Positions 33,986 through 43,067 of a DNA stretch of 64,000 bases are shown here, piece by piece. The stretch is from the NCBI GenBank assembly GCA_022770525.1, contig JALEHN010000109.1:1-64000 (forward strand), in the 5' to 3' direction. The stretch is from Clostridiales bacterium. GTDB lineage: Bacteria > Bacillota > Clostridia > Lachnospirales > Lachnospiraceae. The position numbers and the translations under genes were made by a program. Position 1 is the first letter of the stretch; each line of letters begins with the position of its first letter. Under the pieces are notes generated by a model. That model did not search any database, had not been told where the DNA came from, and saw nothing but the letters and a program-made list of their open reading frames with translations.

Positions 33986-34286
33986 CAGGGTATTATCACT
34001 GATAGGGCTTGCGACGAAAGCCGGGAAAGTTGTAAGCGGCGAGTTCTCAACGGAAAGAGCGGTTAAAAGTAAAAAAGCATACATGGTGATTGTAGCTTCG
34101 GATGCTTCGGAAAATACAAAAACGAAATTTGAAAATTGTTGTAATTATTATAAAGTGCCGATGCTTGTGTATGGTACAAAGGAAACCTTAGGACGCGCAA
34201 TGGGTAAAGAGCTGCGGGCTTCTTTAGCATTGACGGACATGGGGTTTGTTAAAGCCATTGAGAAACTTGCAGGCCCGGAAGTTTAA
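33975..34286 (+). CDS. ylxQ: L7Ae-family RNA-binding protein YlxQ
   Basis: A 103-residue member of the ribosomal L7Ae/L30e family ([55 protein letters not shown]). YlxQ binds kink-turn RNAs. The start codon is TTG at 33975, inside the end of rnpM, with GGAG about ten bases upstream and the family N-terminus directly after. The overlap suggests translational coupling. It is followed by infB with 13 bp between them. Confidence 0.92.
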   Translation: MGIDRVLSLIGLATKAGKVVSGEFSTERAVKSKKAYMVIVASDASENTKTKFENCCNYYKVPMLVYGTKETLGRAMGKELRASLALTDMGFVKAIEKLAGPEV

Positions 34287-34299
34287 CGGAGGTAGTTTA

Positions 34300-37116
34300 A
34301 TGTCAAAAGTCAGAGTTCATGAATTAGCTAAAGAATTAAATAAAAGCAGTAAAGATGTTATATATGCATTAAAAAGTCACGGTGTTGTGGTGGAAAGTCA
34401 TATGAGTACTGTCAGTACAGAAAACGCTGATAAGATCAGACGTTTCTTTGCACCAAAGCCGGAAGTCAAACCTCAGCCTGTCAAAGCGGCTGAAGTAAAA
34501 ACTGAGAATAAACAGGAAGCTAAACCAATGAAAAATGAAGAATCACAGATGAATAAGCCGCAGGCCGGCAATGCTTTGAGAAAGAATGTGCCGGGCGGAC
34601 AAAACCGTATGCAGGGTGAGAGACAAAACAATCAGAGAAGCGACAGACAGGGAAGTTTCAGAAATGACAGAAACGGTGACAGACCGGGAAGTTTCAGAAA
34701 CGACAGAAATAACGATAGAAACAGTGACAGAAATAACGACAGAAGCAGCGATAGAAATAATGACAGAACCGGCGGCTTTAGAAATGACAGAAATGCAAAC
34801 AGACCGCAGGGTGACAGACAAAGAAGCGGTGACAGAGTCGGCGACAGACAGGGAAGTTTCAGAAATGACAGAAACGGTGACAGACCGAATAATTTCAGAA
34901 ATGACAGAAACGGTGACAGACCGAATAATTTCAGAAACGACAGAAATAATGACAGACCTAGAAATGACAGAAATCAGGGCAGCTTTGCCGGCAGAAGCGA
35001 TGATCGTTCCTTTAACGGACAGAACCGTCAGGACAACAGACGTTCACAGAATCAGGGCTTCGATAAAAATAACGAACGCGGACAAAGAGATAACAACAGA
35101 AATGCAGGACGCGATAAGAATTACGGTTCAAGAGACCGTGAGGCAAAATTCAACCTGGACAGTGCCATTTCAAAAGAAGTTGTGGTAACTAAAGATACAA
35201 CAAGGGAAAGCCGCCGCAACTTTAAAGATAAAGGCAATAAAGAAAAAGATTTAAGAGAAAGAGAAAATGAAAAGAAGCTGAACAAAACTTCAGACAAAAA
35301 TACATTGACTAAAAAGTCAGCTCTTTCAAAACCTGTTCAGAAACCAAAGCCGGTTGTGGAAAAAGTTAAAGAAATTGTGCTGCCGGATATGATCACTTTG
35401 AAAGAACTGGGTGAAAAGATGAAGGTCAATCCTTCAGAAATTATTAAAAAGCTGTTTTTAAGCGGCAAAATGGTAACCCTGAATACAGAAATATCATTTG
35501 AAGAAGCTGAAGAAATCGCAATGGATTATGATATTCTCTGTGAACACGAAGTTGTCGTGGATGTCATCGAAGAACTTCTTAAAGAAAATGAAGAAAGTGA
35601 AGATGATATGGAACAAAGACCGCCGGTTGTCTGTGTTATGGGTCATGTTGACCATGGTAAGACTTCGATTCTTGACGCAATCCGTCAGACAAGAGTGACA
35701 GCAGGTGAAGCCGGCGGAATCACCCAGCATATCGGCGCCTATGTTGTTGATGTTAAGGGCCAGAAAATCACATTCCTTGATACACCGGGCCATGAAGCGT
35801 TTACAGCAATGCGTCTGCGCGGTGCCCAGTCCACGGATATTGCCATTCTTGTTGTTGCCGCCGATGACGGTGTTATGCCTCAGACAGTTGAAGCAATCAA
35901 CCACGCAAAGGCTGCCGGCATCGAAATTATTGTTGCAATCAATAAAATAGATAAACCAAGTGCAAATATCGACCGTGTAAAACAGGAATTGACAGAATAC
36001 GGACTGATCGCTGAAGACTGGGGCGGCCAGACGATTATGGTTCCTGTATCCGCACATACAAAGGAAGGTCTTGATGACCTGCTGGATATGATTTTACTTG
36101 TAGCTGAAGTCCGCGAACTGAAAGCAAACCCGAACAGAAAAGCAAGAGGTCTTGTACTTGAGGCACAGCTGGATAAAGGCCGCGGCCCTGTGGCAACGGT
36201 ACTTGTACAGAAAGGTACTTTAAATGTCGGTGATACAATTGCTGTGGGTACAGCTTACGGACGTGTCCGTGCGATGATTGATGATACAGGCAGAAGAGTT
36301 AAAAAGGCAACACCATCCACACCGGTTGAAATCCTTGGTTTAAATGATGTACCGCAGGCAGGTGAAGTGTTTGTAGCTACGGAAAATGAAAAAGAAGCCC
36401 GTGCATTTGCGGAAACGTTTATTGCAAATAACCGGGAAAAGATGCTTGCAGATACAAAAGCCAAGCTGTCTCTTGACGGTCTTTTTGACCAGATCCAGGC
36501 AGGACAGATCAAAGAACTGAATATTGTTGTTAAAGCAGATGTTCAGGGTTCAGTGGAAGCAGTGAAGCAGAGTCTTGTGAAACTGTCCAATGACGAAGTT
36601 GCTGTGAAAGTGATTCACGGCGGTGTCGGCGCAATCAATGAATCTGATGTGACACTGGCTTCAGCATCAAATGCGATCATTATCGGATTTAATGTTCGCC
36701 CTGATAATACAGCTAAGGCTGTGGCTGAGACAGAAAAAGTGGATATCCGTCTTTACAGAGTCATTTACAATGCCATCGAAGATGTTGAAGCAGCAATGAA
36801 AGGTATGCTTGATCCGACATTTGAAGAAAAAATCATCGGTCATGCCGAGGTGCGTCAGACTTATAAAGTATCCGGTGTCGGAACAATCATCGGCGGTTAT
36901 GTCACAGACGGTAAAGTTAATCGCGGATGTAAAGCACGTCTGCTCAGAGACAACATTGTTATTTATGAAGGCGAACTGGCATCACTGAAACGTTTTAAAG
37001 ATGACGTTAAGGAAGTTAACTCAGGTTATGAGTTTGGTATGTCATTTGATAAGTTTAATGATATCAAAGAAGGCGATAAGGTCGAATTCTTCGTCATGGA
37101 AGAAGTTGCCAGATAG
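34300..37116 (+). CDS. infB: Translation initiation factor IF-2 with a long Asn-Asp-Arg repeat linker
   Basis: A 938-residue IF-2. The N-terminal IF2-N helix is [21 protein letters not shown] disordered linker (about residues 60-350) is dominated by RNDRN/NGDRP repeats between about 106 and 255. A second IF2-N motif ([19 protein letters not shown]) follows. The GTPase domain has G1 GHVDHGKTS (from residue 448), G3 DTPGHEAFT and G4 NKID. The C-terminal domains are complete, ending [10 protein letters not shown]. It binds initiator tRNA and GTP at initiation. The start at 34300 follows AACGGAGGTAGTTTA. Confidence 0.96.
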   Translation: MSKVRVHELAKELNKSSKDVIYALKSHGVVVESHMSTVSTENADKIRRFFAPKPEVKPQPVKAAEVKTENKQEAKPMKNEESQMNKPQAGNALRKNVPGGQNRMQGERQNNQRSDRQGSFRNDRNGDRPGSFRNDRNNDRNSDRNNDRSSDRNNDRTGGFRNDRNANRPQGDRQRSGDRVGDRQGSFRNDRNGDRPNNFRNDRNGDRPNNFRNDRNNDRPRNDRNQGSFAGRSDDRSFNGQNRQDNRRSQNQGFDKNNERGQRDNNRNAGRDKNYGSRDREAKFNLDSAISKEVVVTKDTTRESRRNFKDKGNKEKDLRERENEKKLNKTSDKNTLTKKSALSKPVQKPKPVVEKVKEIVLPDMITLKELGEKMKVNPSEIIKKLFLSGKMVTLNTEISFEEAEEIAMDYDILCEHEVVVDVIEELLKENEESEDDMEQRPPVVCVMGHVDHGKTSILDAIRQTRVTAGEAGGITQHIGAYVVDVKGQKITFLDTPGHEAFTAMRLRGAQSTDIAILVVAADDGVMPQTVEAINHAKAAGIEIIVAINKIDKPSANIDRVKQELTEYGLIAEDWGGQTIMVPVSAHTKEGLDDLLDMILLVAEVRELKANPNRKARGLVLEAQLDKGRGPVATVLVQKGTLNVGDTIAVGTAYGRVRAMIDDTGRRVKKATPSTPVEILGLNDVPQAGEVFVATENEKEARAFAETFIANNREKMLADTKAKLSLDGLFDQIQAGQIKELNIVVKADVQGSVEAVKQSLVKLSNDEVAVKVIHGGVGAINESDVTLASASNAIIIGFNVRPDNTAKAVAETEKVDIRLYRVIYNAIEDVEAAMKGMLDPTFEEKIIGHAEVRQTYKVSGVGTIIGGYVTDGKVNRGCKARLLRDNIVIYEGELASLKRFKDDVKEVNSGYEFGMSFDKFNDIKEGDKVEFFVMEEVAR
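34616..35065 (+). repeat. Degenerate repeats coding [10 protein letters not shown] tracts inside infB
   Basis: The AGAAATGACAGAAAC and GGTGACAGACCG motifs recur many times in frame. They give an Arg/Asp/Asn-rich, RGG-like low-complexity tract of about 150 residues in the IF-2 linker. Because of the repeats several other frames are also open here; those are shadows. Confidence 0.85.
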
Positions 37117-37155
37117 ATCCGGTACGTTTCGGCCAGTCGGGATTGGAGTTATAGA

Positions 37156-37530
37156 ATGAGAAAAAACAGTATTAAGAATACCCGGATCAATGGTGAAGTT
37201 CAAAAAGAGTTAAGCATCATTATTACACGGGAAATCAAAGATCCGAGAATCAGCCCTATGACAAGTGTTGTTTCTGTGGAAGTGACACCGGACTTAAAAT
37301 ACTGTAAAGCATTTATCAGTGTTTTAGGCGATGAAAAAGCGCAGCAGGACACACTGGAGGGCCTTAAAAGTGCTGTCGGATTTATCCGGAAGGCACTGGC
37401 GCGGTCTGTAAATTTAAGAAACACACCTGAAATTACTTTCTGTCTGGATCAGTCGATTGAGTATGGTGTCAACATGTCAAAACTGATTGATGATGTGACA
37501 AAAGATATACCGGACAGAGAGGATGAGTAA
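37156..37530 (+). CDS. rbfA: 30S ribosome-binding factor RbfA
   Basis: A 124-residue KH-type cold-shock ribosome factor (INGEVQKELSIIITREIKDP; VSVEVTPDLKYCKAFISVLG; LRNTPEITFCLDQSIEYGV). It acts in late 16S rRNA maturation. The start follows TTGGAGTTATAGA. Its last codons overlap the first possible start of nrnA, and the chosen nrnA ATG starts one base after its stop codon. Confidence 0.95.
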   Translation: MRKNSIKNTRINGEVQKELSIIITREIKDPRISPMTSVVSVEVTPDLKYCKAFISVLGDEKAQQDTLEGLKSAVGFIRKALARSVNLRNTPEITFCLDQSIEYGVNMSKLIDDVTKDIPDREDE

Positions 37531-37531
37531 T

Positions 37532-38494
37532 ATGAAAAATGTATTAACTGATGCACTCAGTGGTGTAAAATCTGTTGCCGTCGGCGGCCATATAAGGCCG
37601 GACGGCGACTGTGTCGGTTCGTGTATGGGACTTTTAAACTACCTGTCAGATAATTATAAAAATATATCTGTGGATCTTTATCTGGAACCGATACCCAAAG
37701 CCTATAAATATGTCGGCCATACAGAGCAAATTATTTCAGATAGCAGCAAAGACAAGGTGTATGACCTGTTTATCGCACTTGACTGCGGAGACAGAGAAAG
37801 GCTGGGGCAGTTTGAGAAATATTTTGACATGGCGGCAAAAACACTGTGCATTGATCATCATATCAGTAATCAGGCATTTGCCGATATGAATGAAATCCGT
37901 CCGGAGGCAAGTTCTACTGCCGAGATTTTATTTGACCTTATGGAACCGGAAAAAATAAATATTGATACGGCTAACTGCCTTTATATGGGCATCATATGTG
38001 ATACGGGATGTTTCAAACATTCAAATACATCGGAGCATACGATGGCAGCGGCCGGTAAACTGCTTTCAAAAGGTGTGAATCAGGCGGAGATGATGGATAA
38101 AGTTTTTTACGAGAAAACCTTTATGCAGAATCAGCTGCTTGGCCGGTGCCTTTTAAACAGTTATCTGACACTTGATCATAAGTGTATTGTTTGCGTAGCT
38201 TCAGCACAGTTGTTAAATGAATTTGGTGCTGTATCCAGTGATCTTGAAGGGGTAATTGACCAGCTGCGGATCACAAAGGGTGTTGAAGTTGCTGTTTTGA
38301 TCACTGAAAATAATGAAGGCGGCTGTAAAATCAGTATGCGGTCCTGTGCATATGCAGATGTGGCAGCTGTTGCACAGCATTTTGGCGGCGGCGGTCATGT
38401 CCGTGCGGCAGGGGCATCCTGCAGTCAATGTGCGGCAGATATATTAGATGAGTTGCTTGCAAAGATTAAGGAGCAGTTGACATCAGATGATTGA
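37532..38494 (+). CDS. nrnA: DHH-family bifunctional oligoribonuclease / pAp phosphatase NrnA
   Basis: A 320-residue DHH/DHHA1 phosphoesterase. Metal motifs are GGHIRPDGDCVGS, ALDCGDRERL, IDHHISN and GIICDTGCF. The DHHA1 glycine motif FGGGGHVRAAGASC is near the C-terminus. NrnA degrades nano-RNA and dephosphorylates 3'-phosphoadenosine 5'-phosphate. The ATG at 37532 is preferred over one nine bases earlier because AGAGAGG is then properly spaced. It overlaps truB by 8 bp, as is common in Firmicutes. Confidence 0.94.
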   Translation: MKNVLTDALSGVKSVAVGGHIRPDGDCVGSCMGLLNYLSDNYKNISVDLYLEPIPKAYKYVGHTEQIISDSSKDKVYDLFIALDCGDRERLGQFEKYFDMAAKTLCIDHHISNQAFADMNEIRPEASSTAEILFDLMEPEKINIDTANCLYMGIICDTGCFKHSNTSEHTMAAAGKLLSKGVNQAEMMDKVFYEKTFMQNQLLGRCLLNSYLTLDHKCIVCVASAQLLNEFGAVSSDLEGVIDQLRITKGVEVAVLITENNEGGCKISMRSCAYADVAAVAQHFGGGGHVRAAGASCSQCAADILDELLAKIKEQLTSDD

Positions 38495-39401
38495 TGGTAT
38501 TTTAAATGTTTATAAAGAGCCGGGATTTACGTCTCACGATGTTGTTGCAAAGCTTAGAGGCATACTCCGCCAGAAAAAAATCGGCCATACGGGAACACTT
38601 GACCCTGAGGCTTTAGGTGTATTGCCTGTATGCCTTGGCAAAGGCACAAAGCTTTGTGATATGCTGACAGACAGAGATAAAGTGTATGAAGCACAGATGA
38701 TTCTTGGAATTGCGACAGATACGCTGGATATGTCAGGACAGGTATTAAAGTCAGAAGCAGTGGATTTGTCACCGGATGAAATCACGGCAGCTGTTGATAC
38801 TTTTGTCGGCTGCTACGAACAGATACCGCCGATGTATTCAGCGCTGAAAGTCGGCGGCAGAAAACTCTGTGATCTTGCAAGGGCAGGTATTGAAGTTGAG
38901 CGCAAACCAAGGCCGGTAGAGATTTACAGTATTGATATTAAAGAGATTGTACCTTATAATGATCATAAGATCAGTGTGTTGATGAAAGTCCATTGTTCCA
39001 AGGGTACATATATCCGTTCTCTATGTGATGATATCGGGCAGAAGCTGGGCTGCCCGGCTGTCATGGGCAGCCTTTTGCGCACTGTCTGTGCCGGCTTTAA
39101 GCTGGAAGATGCACTGAAGCTTTCAGAAATAGAGTCGCTTGTTCGGGCAAATGAAATCGAGAAGTATGTTGTGCCTGTAGAAATGGCATTTCAAACACTT
39201 CCCGGTGTGTATATGAAAGCCGACGCAAGCAGATTTTTATATAATGGCAATCCTTTTGAACTTAATAACGTACAGAAAGTAAGCGGCATTTTAAGTGATG
39301 GATGCAGAGTCAGAGTCTATGACCATGACGGAAGTTTTTTAGCTGTCTACAGTTACAGCGAAAAAGATCAGAAGTTCCGGACAATAAAAATGTTTTTATA
39401 A
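38487..39401 (+). CDS. truB: tRNA pseudouridine-55 synthase TruB
   Basis: A 304-residue TruB. It has the N-terminal GILNVYKEPGFTSHDVVAKL and the catalytic motif HTGTLDPEALGVLPVCLGK with the conserved Asp. C-terminal features are KGTYIRSLCDDIGQKL and a PUA-like end. It makes pseudouridine in the T-loop of all tRNAs. The start overlaps the nrnA stop. ribF follows after 20 bp. Confidence 0.96.
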   Translation: MIDGILNVYKEPGFTSHDVVAKLRGILRQKKIGHTGTLDPEALGVLPVCLGKGTKLCDMLTDRDKVYEAQMILGIATDTLDMSGQVLKSEAVDLSPDEITAAVDTFVGCYEQIPPMYSALKVGGRKLCDLARAGIEVERKPRPVEIYSIDIKEIVPYNDHKISVLMKVHCSKGTYIRSLCDDIGQKLGCPAVMGSLLRTVCAGFKLEDALKLSEIESLVRANEIEKYVVPVEMAFQTLPGVYMKADASRFLYNGNPFELNNVQKVSGILSDGCRVRVYDHDGSFLAVYSYSEKDQKFRTIKMFL

Positions 39402-39421
39402 ATGTATGGGAGCGTTATAAA

Positions 39422-40396
39422 ATGATTTATATTTCAGGTACGAAAGATTTTAAATTAAATAATACAGCAGTTGCCCTTGGTAAATTTGACGGCCTGCACA
39501 GAGGACATAAGGTCTTAATTGACCGGATCAATAAATTGAAAGAAAAAGGTATGCTGTCTGTGATGTTTACTTTTGATTATCATCCAAACAGTCTGTTTGG
39601 TAATAAAGAGCAGCAGCTGATTTATACGATGAAAGAACGCCGTGTGATTGCAGAAAAAATGGGTATTGATATATTGATTGAATATCCTTTTACTGAAGAA
39701 ACAGCTGCTATGGAACCGGCTGATTTTATCAAGGAAGTTCTGATAGATAAAGTAGGCGCGCGTTTTGTTGTTGTCGGAGAGGATTTCCGTTTCGGAAGTC
39801 ACCGTGCCGGCAATACAGACCTTCTTGAAGGTATGTCACTGCCCCTTGGTTATAGTGCTGTCATCTGCCGGAAGGTATGTGATATGATTCCGATGGGGTT
39901 TGATGACAATCTTCAGCCGGAGTCCAGGGAAATCAGTGCGACATTGATACGGAAGGCAATTTCTAAAGGTGATGTCGAACTTGCGAACCGTCTCCTTGGA
40001 TATCCTTTTAACATTATCGGCGAGGTTGTTCACGGTCGTGAAATAGGCAGGACAATCGGGATGCCTACGGCCAATATTATCGCACCGGGAACAAAACTTT
40101 TACCGCCGAATGGTGTATACTATTCAAAAACAAAAATATTCGGCAAGTTATACAATTCAGTAACCAACATTGGATATAACCCAACGGTTTCAGATAAGAA
40201 TTCAAAACGTATTGAAACATATGTTTATGATTTTAAAGGCGATCTGTACGGAAAATCCATAGAAGTAGAGCTTTATCATTACGGCAGACCGGAAATGAAA
40301 TTTGCATCCCTTGACGCATTGAAAACACAGATGCATAAAGACGGGGAAAGATCAAAACGTTATTTTGCACAGTTGGCATCAAATCAGGAAAAATGA
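39422..40396 (+). CDS. ribF: Bifunctional riboflavin kinase / FAD synthetase
   Basis: A 324-residue RibF. The N-terminal FAD synthetase nucleotidyltransferase domain has ALGKFDGLHRGHKVLI and FTFDYHPN, then GEDFRFGSHRAG. The C-terminal riboflavin kinase domain has GRTIGMPTANI and the SVTNIGYNPTV stretch. It makes FMN and FAD, which the Rnf complex encoded later in this window requires. It is the last gene of the operon. Its 3' end is the first of three tandem 47-bp units that run past the stop codon, and a terminator follows. Confidence 0.95.
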   Translation: MIYISGTKDFKLNNTAVALGKFDGLHRGHKVLIDRINKLKEKGMLSVMFTFDYHPNSLFGNKEQQLIYTMKERRVIAEKMGIDILIEYPFTEETAAMEPADFIKEVLIDKVGARFVVVGEDFRFGSHRAGNTDLLEGMSLPLGYSAVICRKVCDMIPMGFDDNLQPESREISATLIRKAISKGDVELANRLLGYPFNIIGEVVHGREIGRTIGMPTANIIAPGTKLLPPNGVYYSKTKIFGKLYNSVTNIGYNPTVSDKNSKRIETYVYDFKGDLYGKSIEVELYHYGRPEMKFASLDALKTQMHKDGERSKRYFAQLASNQEK

Positions 40397-40493
40397 ACTT
40401 AAAGCGATATTTTGTTCTGATGACATCAAATCAGGACAAGTGAGCATAAAACGATATTCTGTTCAGATAACATCAAATCAGACAAGTGAATAT
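40354..40493 (+). repeat. Three tandem 46-47-bp repeats made from the 3' end of ribF
   Basis: The units are 40354-40400 (the last ribF codons and stop), 40401-40447 and 40448-40493 (one base shorter). Each contains a CATCAAATCAG core. Read in another frame the extra copies still resemble the RibF C-terminus (KRYFAQLASNQ against KRYSVQITSNQ), which shows duplication followed by decay. Confidence 0.85.
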
Positions 40494-40502
40494 AAACTGA
40501 CA

Positions 40503-40546
40503 AAAGACAGCAAAGAAGGCAGGAATGCTTTTAGTGCTGTCTTTTT
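40503..40546 (+). terminator. Terminator of the rimP-ribF operon
   Basis: AAAGACAGCA at 40503-40512 pairs with TGCTGTCTTT at 40535-40544 and is followed by TT. The T tract overlaps the left arm of the next inverted repeat. Confidence 0.75.
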
Positions 40547-40583
40547 ATGATACAGGAAATTGCGATTTCCTGTATCATAAAAA
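40542..40583. repeat. Perfect 19-bp inverted repeat upstream of the radical SAM gene
   Basis: The arm 40542-40560 (TTTTTATGATACAGGAAAT) is exactly complementary to 40565-40583 across a TGCG loop. It sits between the operon terminator and the promoter at 40594. On the minus strand it is also flanked by T-rich sequence. It may be a back-to-back terminator or an operator. Confidence 0.85.
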
Positions 40584-40593
40584 GAACATATGT

Positions 40594-40622
40594 TTGACAA
40601 ACGTTTGTTCAAGGTGTATAAT
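40594..40622 (+). promoter_or_regulatory. Consensus promoter overlapping a LexA-like palindrome
   Basis: TTGACA at 40594-40599 and TATAAT at 40617-40622 are both perfect, with 17-bp spacing. The perfect 12-bp palindrome ACAAACGTTTGT (40597-40608) overlaps the -35 and spacer. On the minus strand it extends to GAACAAACGTTTGT, which fits the GAAC-N4-GTTT form of Clostridia LexA boxes. A repressor bound here would block RNA polymerase. It drives the radical SAM and DUF4130 genes. Confidence 0.75.
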
Positions 40623-40647
40623 TAGTGTAAATTCAGGTGAAAAGTTT

Positions 40648-42165
40648 ATGATATCGAAGGCTTTTCAAAGTAAGGAAGCGTGTTTGATGAGTATTACATG
40701 GGATATGGATATTGAGGAAAAACTTAAAATACTGGCAGATGCGGCAAAATATGACGTATCCTGTGTCTCTTCAGGTGTGGACAGGAAGAATGACAAAACA
40801 GGTATGGGAAATTCCGTGGCCAGCGGTATATGCCACAGCTTTGCAGGAGATGGCCGGTGTATATCGCTTTTAAAAATTCTAATGACCAATGACTGCTGTT
40901 ATGACTGCAAGTATTGCATTAACCGGGTCAGCAATGACGTGCCGAGAGCTTCATTTACACCGGAAGAAATCTGTACATTAACGATGGCGTTTTACCGGCG
41001 AAACTATATCGAAGGGCTTTTTTTAAGTTCAGGTGTTCTTAAAAATCCGGACTACACAATGGAACGTATGTATACAGTGCTGTGGCTTTTACGAAATAAA
41101 TACCATTTTCAGGGATATATCCACGTCAAAATTATTCCGGGAGCTGACGAGACACTTGTAGAAAATATCGGTTTCCTTGCGGACAGAGTCAGCTGCAACC
41201 TTGAACTGCCCACTTCGGAAGGACTTAAAACACTGGCGCCTGCCAAAAAAAGAGAAAATATCATAAAGCCTATGCGGCAGATACAAAAAGGTATTGACTG
41301 TCGTATGCGCACGGAAAAACTGCCGTTGCCGCCGGGAGTGGACAAAGATGTATTATTACAGGAAAACACAGTGAAGCCATATCGTTTTTCGCCGTCTGAC
41401 GTGATTCTTCCGGGTGATACACCGGATGCGGCGGCGGTCGTTCAAGGATCGGATGTTTCAAGATTAAAACATAAAAAGAGAAAGCATGTATTTGTTCCGG
41501 GCGGACAAAGTACACAGATGATTATCGGGGCTACACCGGAGACGGATTTTCATATTTTGTCAGTGACAGAAGCTTTGTATCAGAAGTTTCAAATGCGCCG
41601 CGTGTTTTATTCGGCGTATGTACCTTTAAATGAAGACCGGATGCTTCCGGCGCTGGATACAAAACCGCCGCTGCTTCGGGAGCACAGATTGTATCAGGCG
41701 GACTGGCTGCTGAGATTTTACGGCTTTAGGGCAGGTGAACTGCTCAGTGAGCAAAAGCAGAATTTCAATATATTGCTGGATCCAAAGTGTGATTGGGCAA
41801 TCGGACATTTGGAGTGCTTTCCCGTGGAAGTCAACACGGCGGATTATTATACGCTGCTTAGAGTACCCGGAATCGGCGTTACCGGTGCACAGCGAATATG
41901 CCGTGCCAGAAAAACAGTGAAACTGGATTTTAATGATTTAAAAAAGATGGGCATCGTTTTGAAAAGGGCAGTTTATTTTATTACATGCAGCGGAAAGCAG
42001 ATGTACCCGGTGAAGCTTGATGAGGATTATATTACAAGGAATATTCTTGACACGAAAGAAAAACTGCCGCCGCATCTTAGGGAAGCCGGTGAAAGTTACA
42101 GACAGCTGTCTTTATTTGATGATTTCGGTGTGCTGAATACGCAGATGACATCAATTGGAGGTTGA
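40648..42165 (+). CDS. Radical SAM protein of the putative DNA modification/repair family (TIGR03916 type)
   Basis: A 505-residue protein. The radical SAM cluster motif is C83-x3-C87-x2-C90 in NDCCYDCKYCINR. The family signature is visible before it (KLKILADAAKYDVSC; ICHSFAGDGRCISLLKIL). The C-terminal part contains a helix-hairpin-helix (RVPGIGVTGAQRICRARK), a common DNA-contacting element. Members are paired with the gene type found next and are annotated as putative DNA repair proteins, without an established reaction. The ATG at 40648 follows AGGTGAAAAGTTT. A frame open from 40525 is excluded because the promoter lies inside it. A LexA-like box covers the promoter. Confidence 0.9.
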   Translation: MISKAFQSKEACLMSITWDMDIEEKLKILADAAKYDVSCVSSGVDRKNDKTGMGNSVASGICHSFAGDGRCISLLKILMTNDCCYDCKYCINRVSNDVPRASFTPEEICTLTMAFYRRNYIEGLFLSSGVLKNPDYTMERMYTVLWLLRNKYHFQGYIHVKIIPGADETLVENIGFLADRVSCNLELPTSEGLKTLAPAKKRENIIKPMRQIQKGIDCRMRTEKLPLPPGVDKDVLLQENTVKPYRFSPSDVILPGDTPDAAAVVQGSDVSRLKHKKRKHVFVPGGQSTQMIIGATPETDFHILSVTEALYQKFQMRRVFYSAYVPLNEDRMLPALDTKPPLLREHRLYQADWLLRFYGFRAGELLSEQKQNFNILLDPKCDWAIGHLECFPVEVNTADYYTLLRVPGIGVTGAQRICRARKTVKLDFNDLKKMGIVLKRAVYFITCSGKQMYPVKLDEDYITRNILDTKEKLPPHLREAGESYRQLSLFDDFGVLNTQMTSIGG

Positions 42166-42169
42166 GAAT

Positions 42170-42949
42170 TTGAAGATTACAAGAATACTGATTTGCGAAG
42201 ATTCACTGGAAGGTATTTTAACGGCTGTACATGAAGCCTATGTAAGCCGTTATGGCCTTCATGATATACGGATACAGACAAGTGAAGGCGACCCTGAGTT
42301 TTTTACAGAGCAGATGGAAGTTATCACAGATTTAAAAGCGGCAGCTTCTGTTGCAGATGCTGTTCGTAAAAAGATATCAGAATATGTTTTTTTGATGATC
42401 CGAAGGGCAGCTTGTTCTGAACACCCGGGGAAAGCCCAGGCGATTTACAGGATGATCGTGTATGGATTTCATATGGGAGCTTCTGTAGCGGATTGTATTG
42501 CTGAGCCGTCGGTGCAGCTTGTGACGAAGCTTTCAAGGCAGGTCAGCCGTGAGACTGAGAAGCTGTACGGATTTGTCCGTTTTAAAACTGTTTTGCCCGG
42601 CCTTATGACGGCGGATATCAGCCCCAAAAGCCGGCAGCTGGAGTTGATTGCCGATCATTTTGCTGATAGATTTGTCAATGAAAATTGGATGATTTTCGAT
42701 GTTGTACGAAACATGGCATGTATTCACCCGTGTCAGGCGGCATGTCTATTTGTTGCCTATGAAAAAAAAGAAGATCTGTTGCCCAAACAACTTCTAAAAG
42801 AAGATTATCTGCCTTATGAAGAGGACATCTATGAAAAATTGTGGGTCAGCTTTTTTAAAGCGGTGACTATAGAACAGCGAAAAAATCCGCGGCAGCAGAT
42901 GAATTTAATGCCAAAAAGATATTGGAAGCATTTGCCGGAAATGCAGTAA
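42170..42949 (+). CDS. TIGR03915/DUF4130-type putative DNA metabolism protein
   Basis: A 259-residue protein, recognised by ICEDSLEGILTAVHEAY near the N-terminus and SPKSRQLELIADHFADRF with NENWMIFDVVRNMACIH in the DUF4130 region. It is nearly always next to the radical SAM gene that precedes it here; some family members are fused to uracil-DNA glycosylase-like domains. The likely start is TTG at 42170, with GGAGG nine bases upstream and four bases after the radical SAM stop. An in-frame TTG at 42155 precedes that site. The biochemical role is unknown; the pairing and the promoter suggest DNA damage repair. Confidence 0.85.
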   Translation: MKITRILICEDSLEGILTAVHEAYVSRYGLHDIRIQTSEGDPEFFTEQMEVITDLKAAASVADAVRKKISEYVFLMIRRAACSEHPGKAQAIYRMIVYGFHMGASVADCIAEPSVQLVTKLSRQVSRETEKLYGFVRFKTVLPGLMTADISPKSRQLELIADHFADRFVNENWMIFDVVRNMACIHPCQAACLFVAYEKKEDLLPKQLLKEDYLPYEEDIYEKLWVSFFKAVTIEQRKNPRQQMNLMPKRYWKHLPEMQ

Positions 42950-43067
42950 TGCGTTCTATATTTTTTTAATAATAGGGCTACTTTTTTTCACTATTCTGTG
43001 TTAAAATATGGAATGCATGGCTGGTATCAGTTCATGCAAATCTATTCGAACCAGAGGAGATAAAGCG

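Noticed and set aside
34586-35188. 200-codon open frame inside infB in another frame
   Set aside because: A shadow of the NDR repeat tract, with an [10 protein letters not shown]-type low-complexity translation and no ribosome binding site.
40525-40647. Upstream extension of the radical SAM gene by 41 residues
   Set aside because: The consensus promoter (40594-40622) lies inside this stretch and the family N-terminus starts later.
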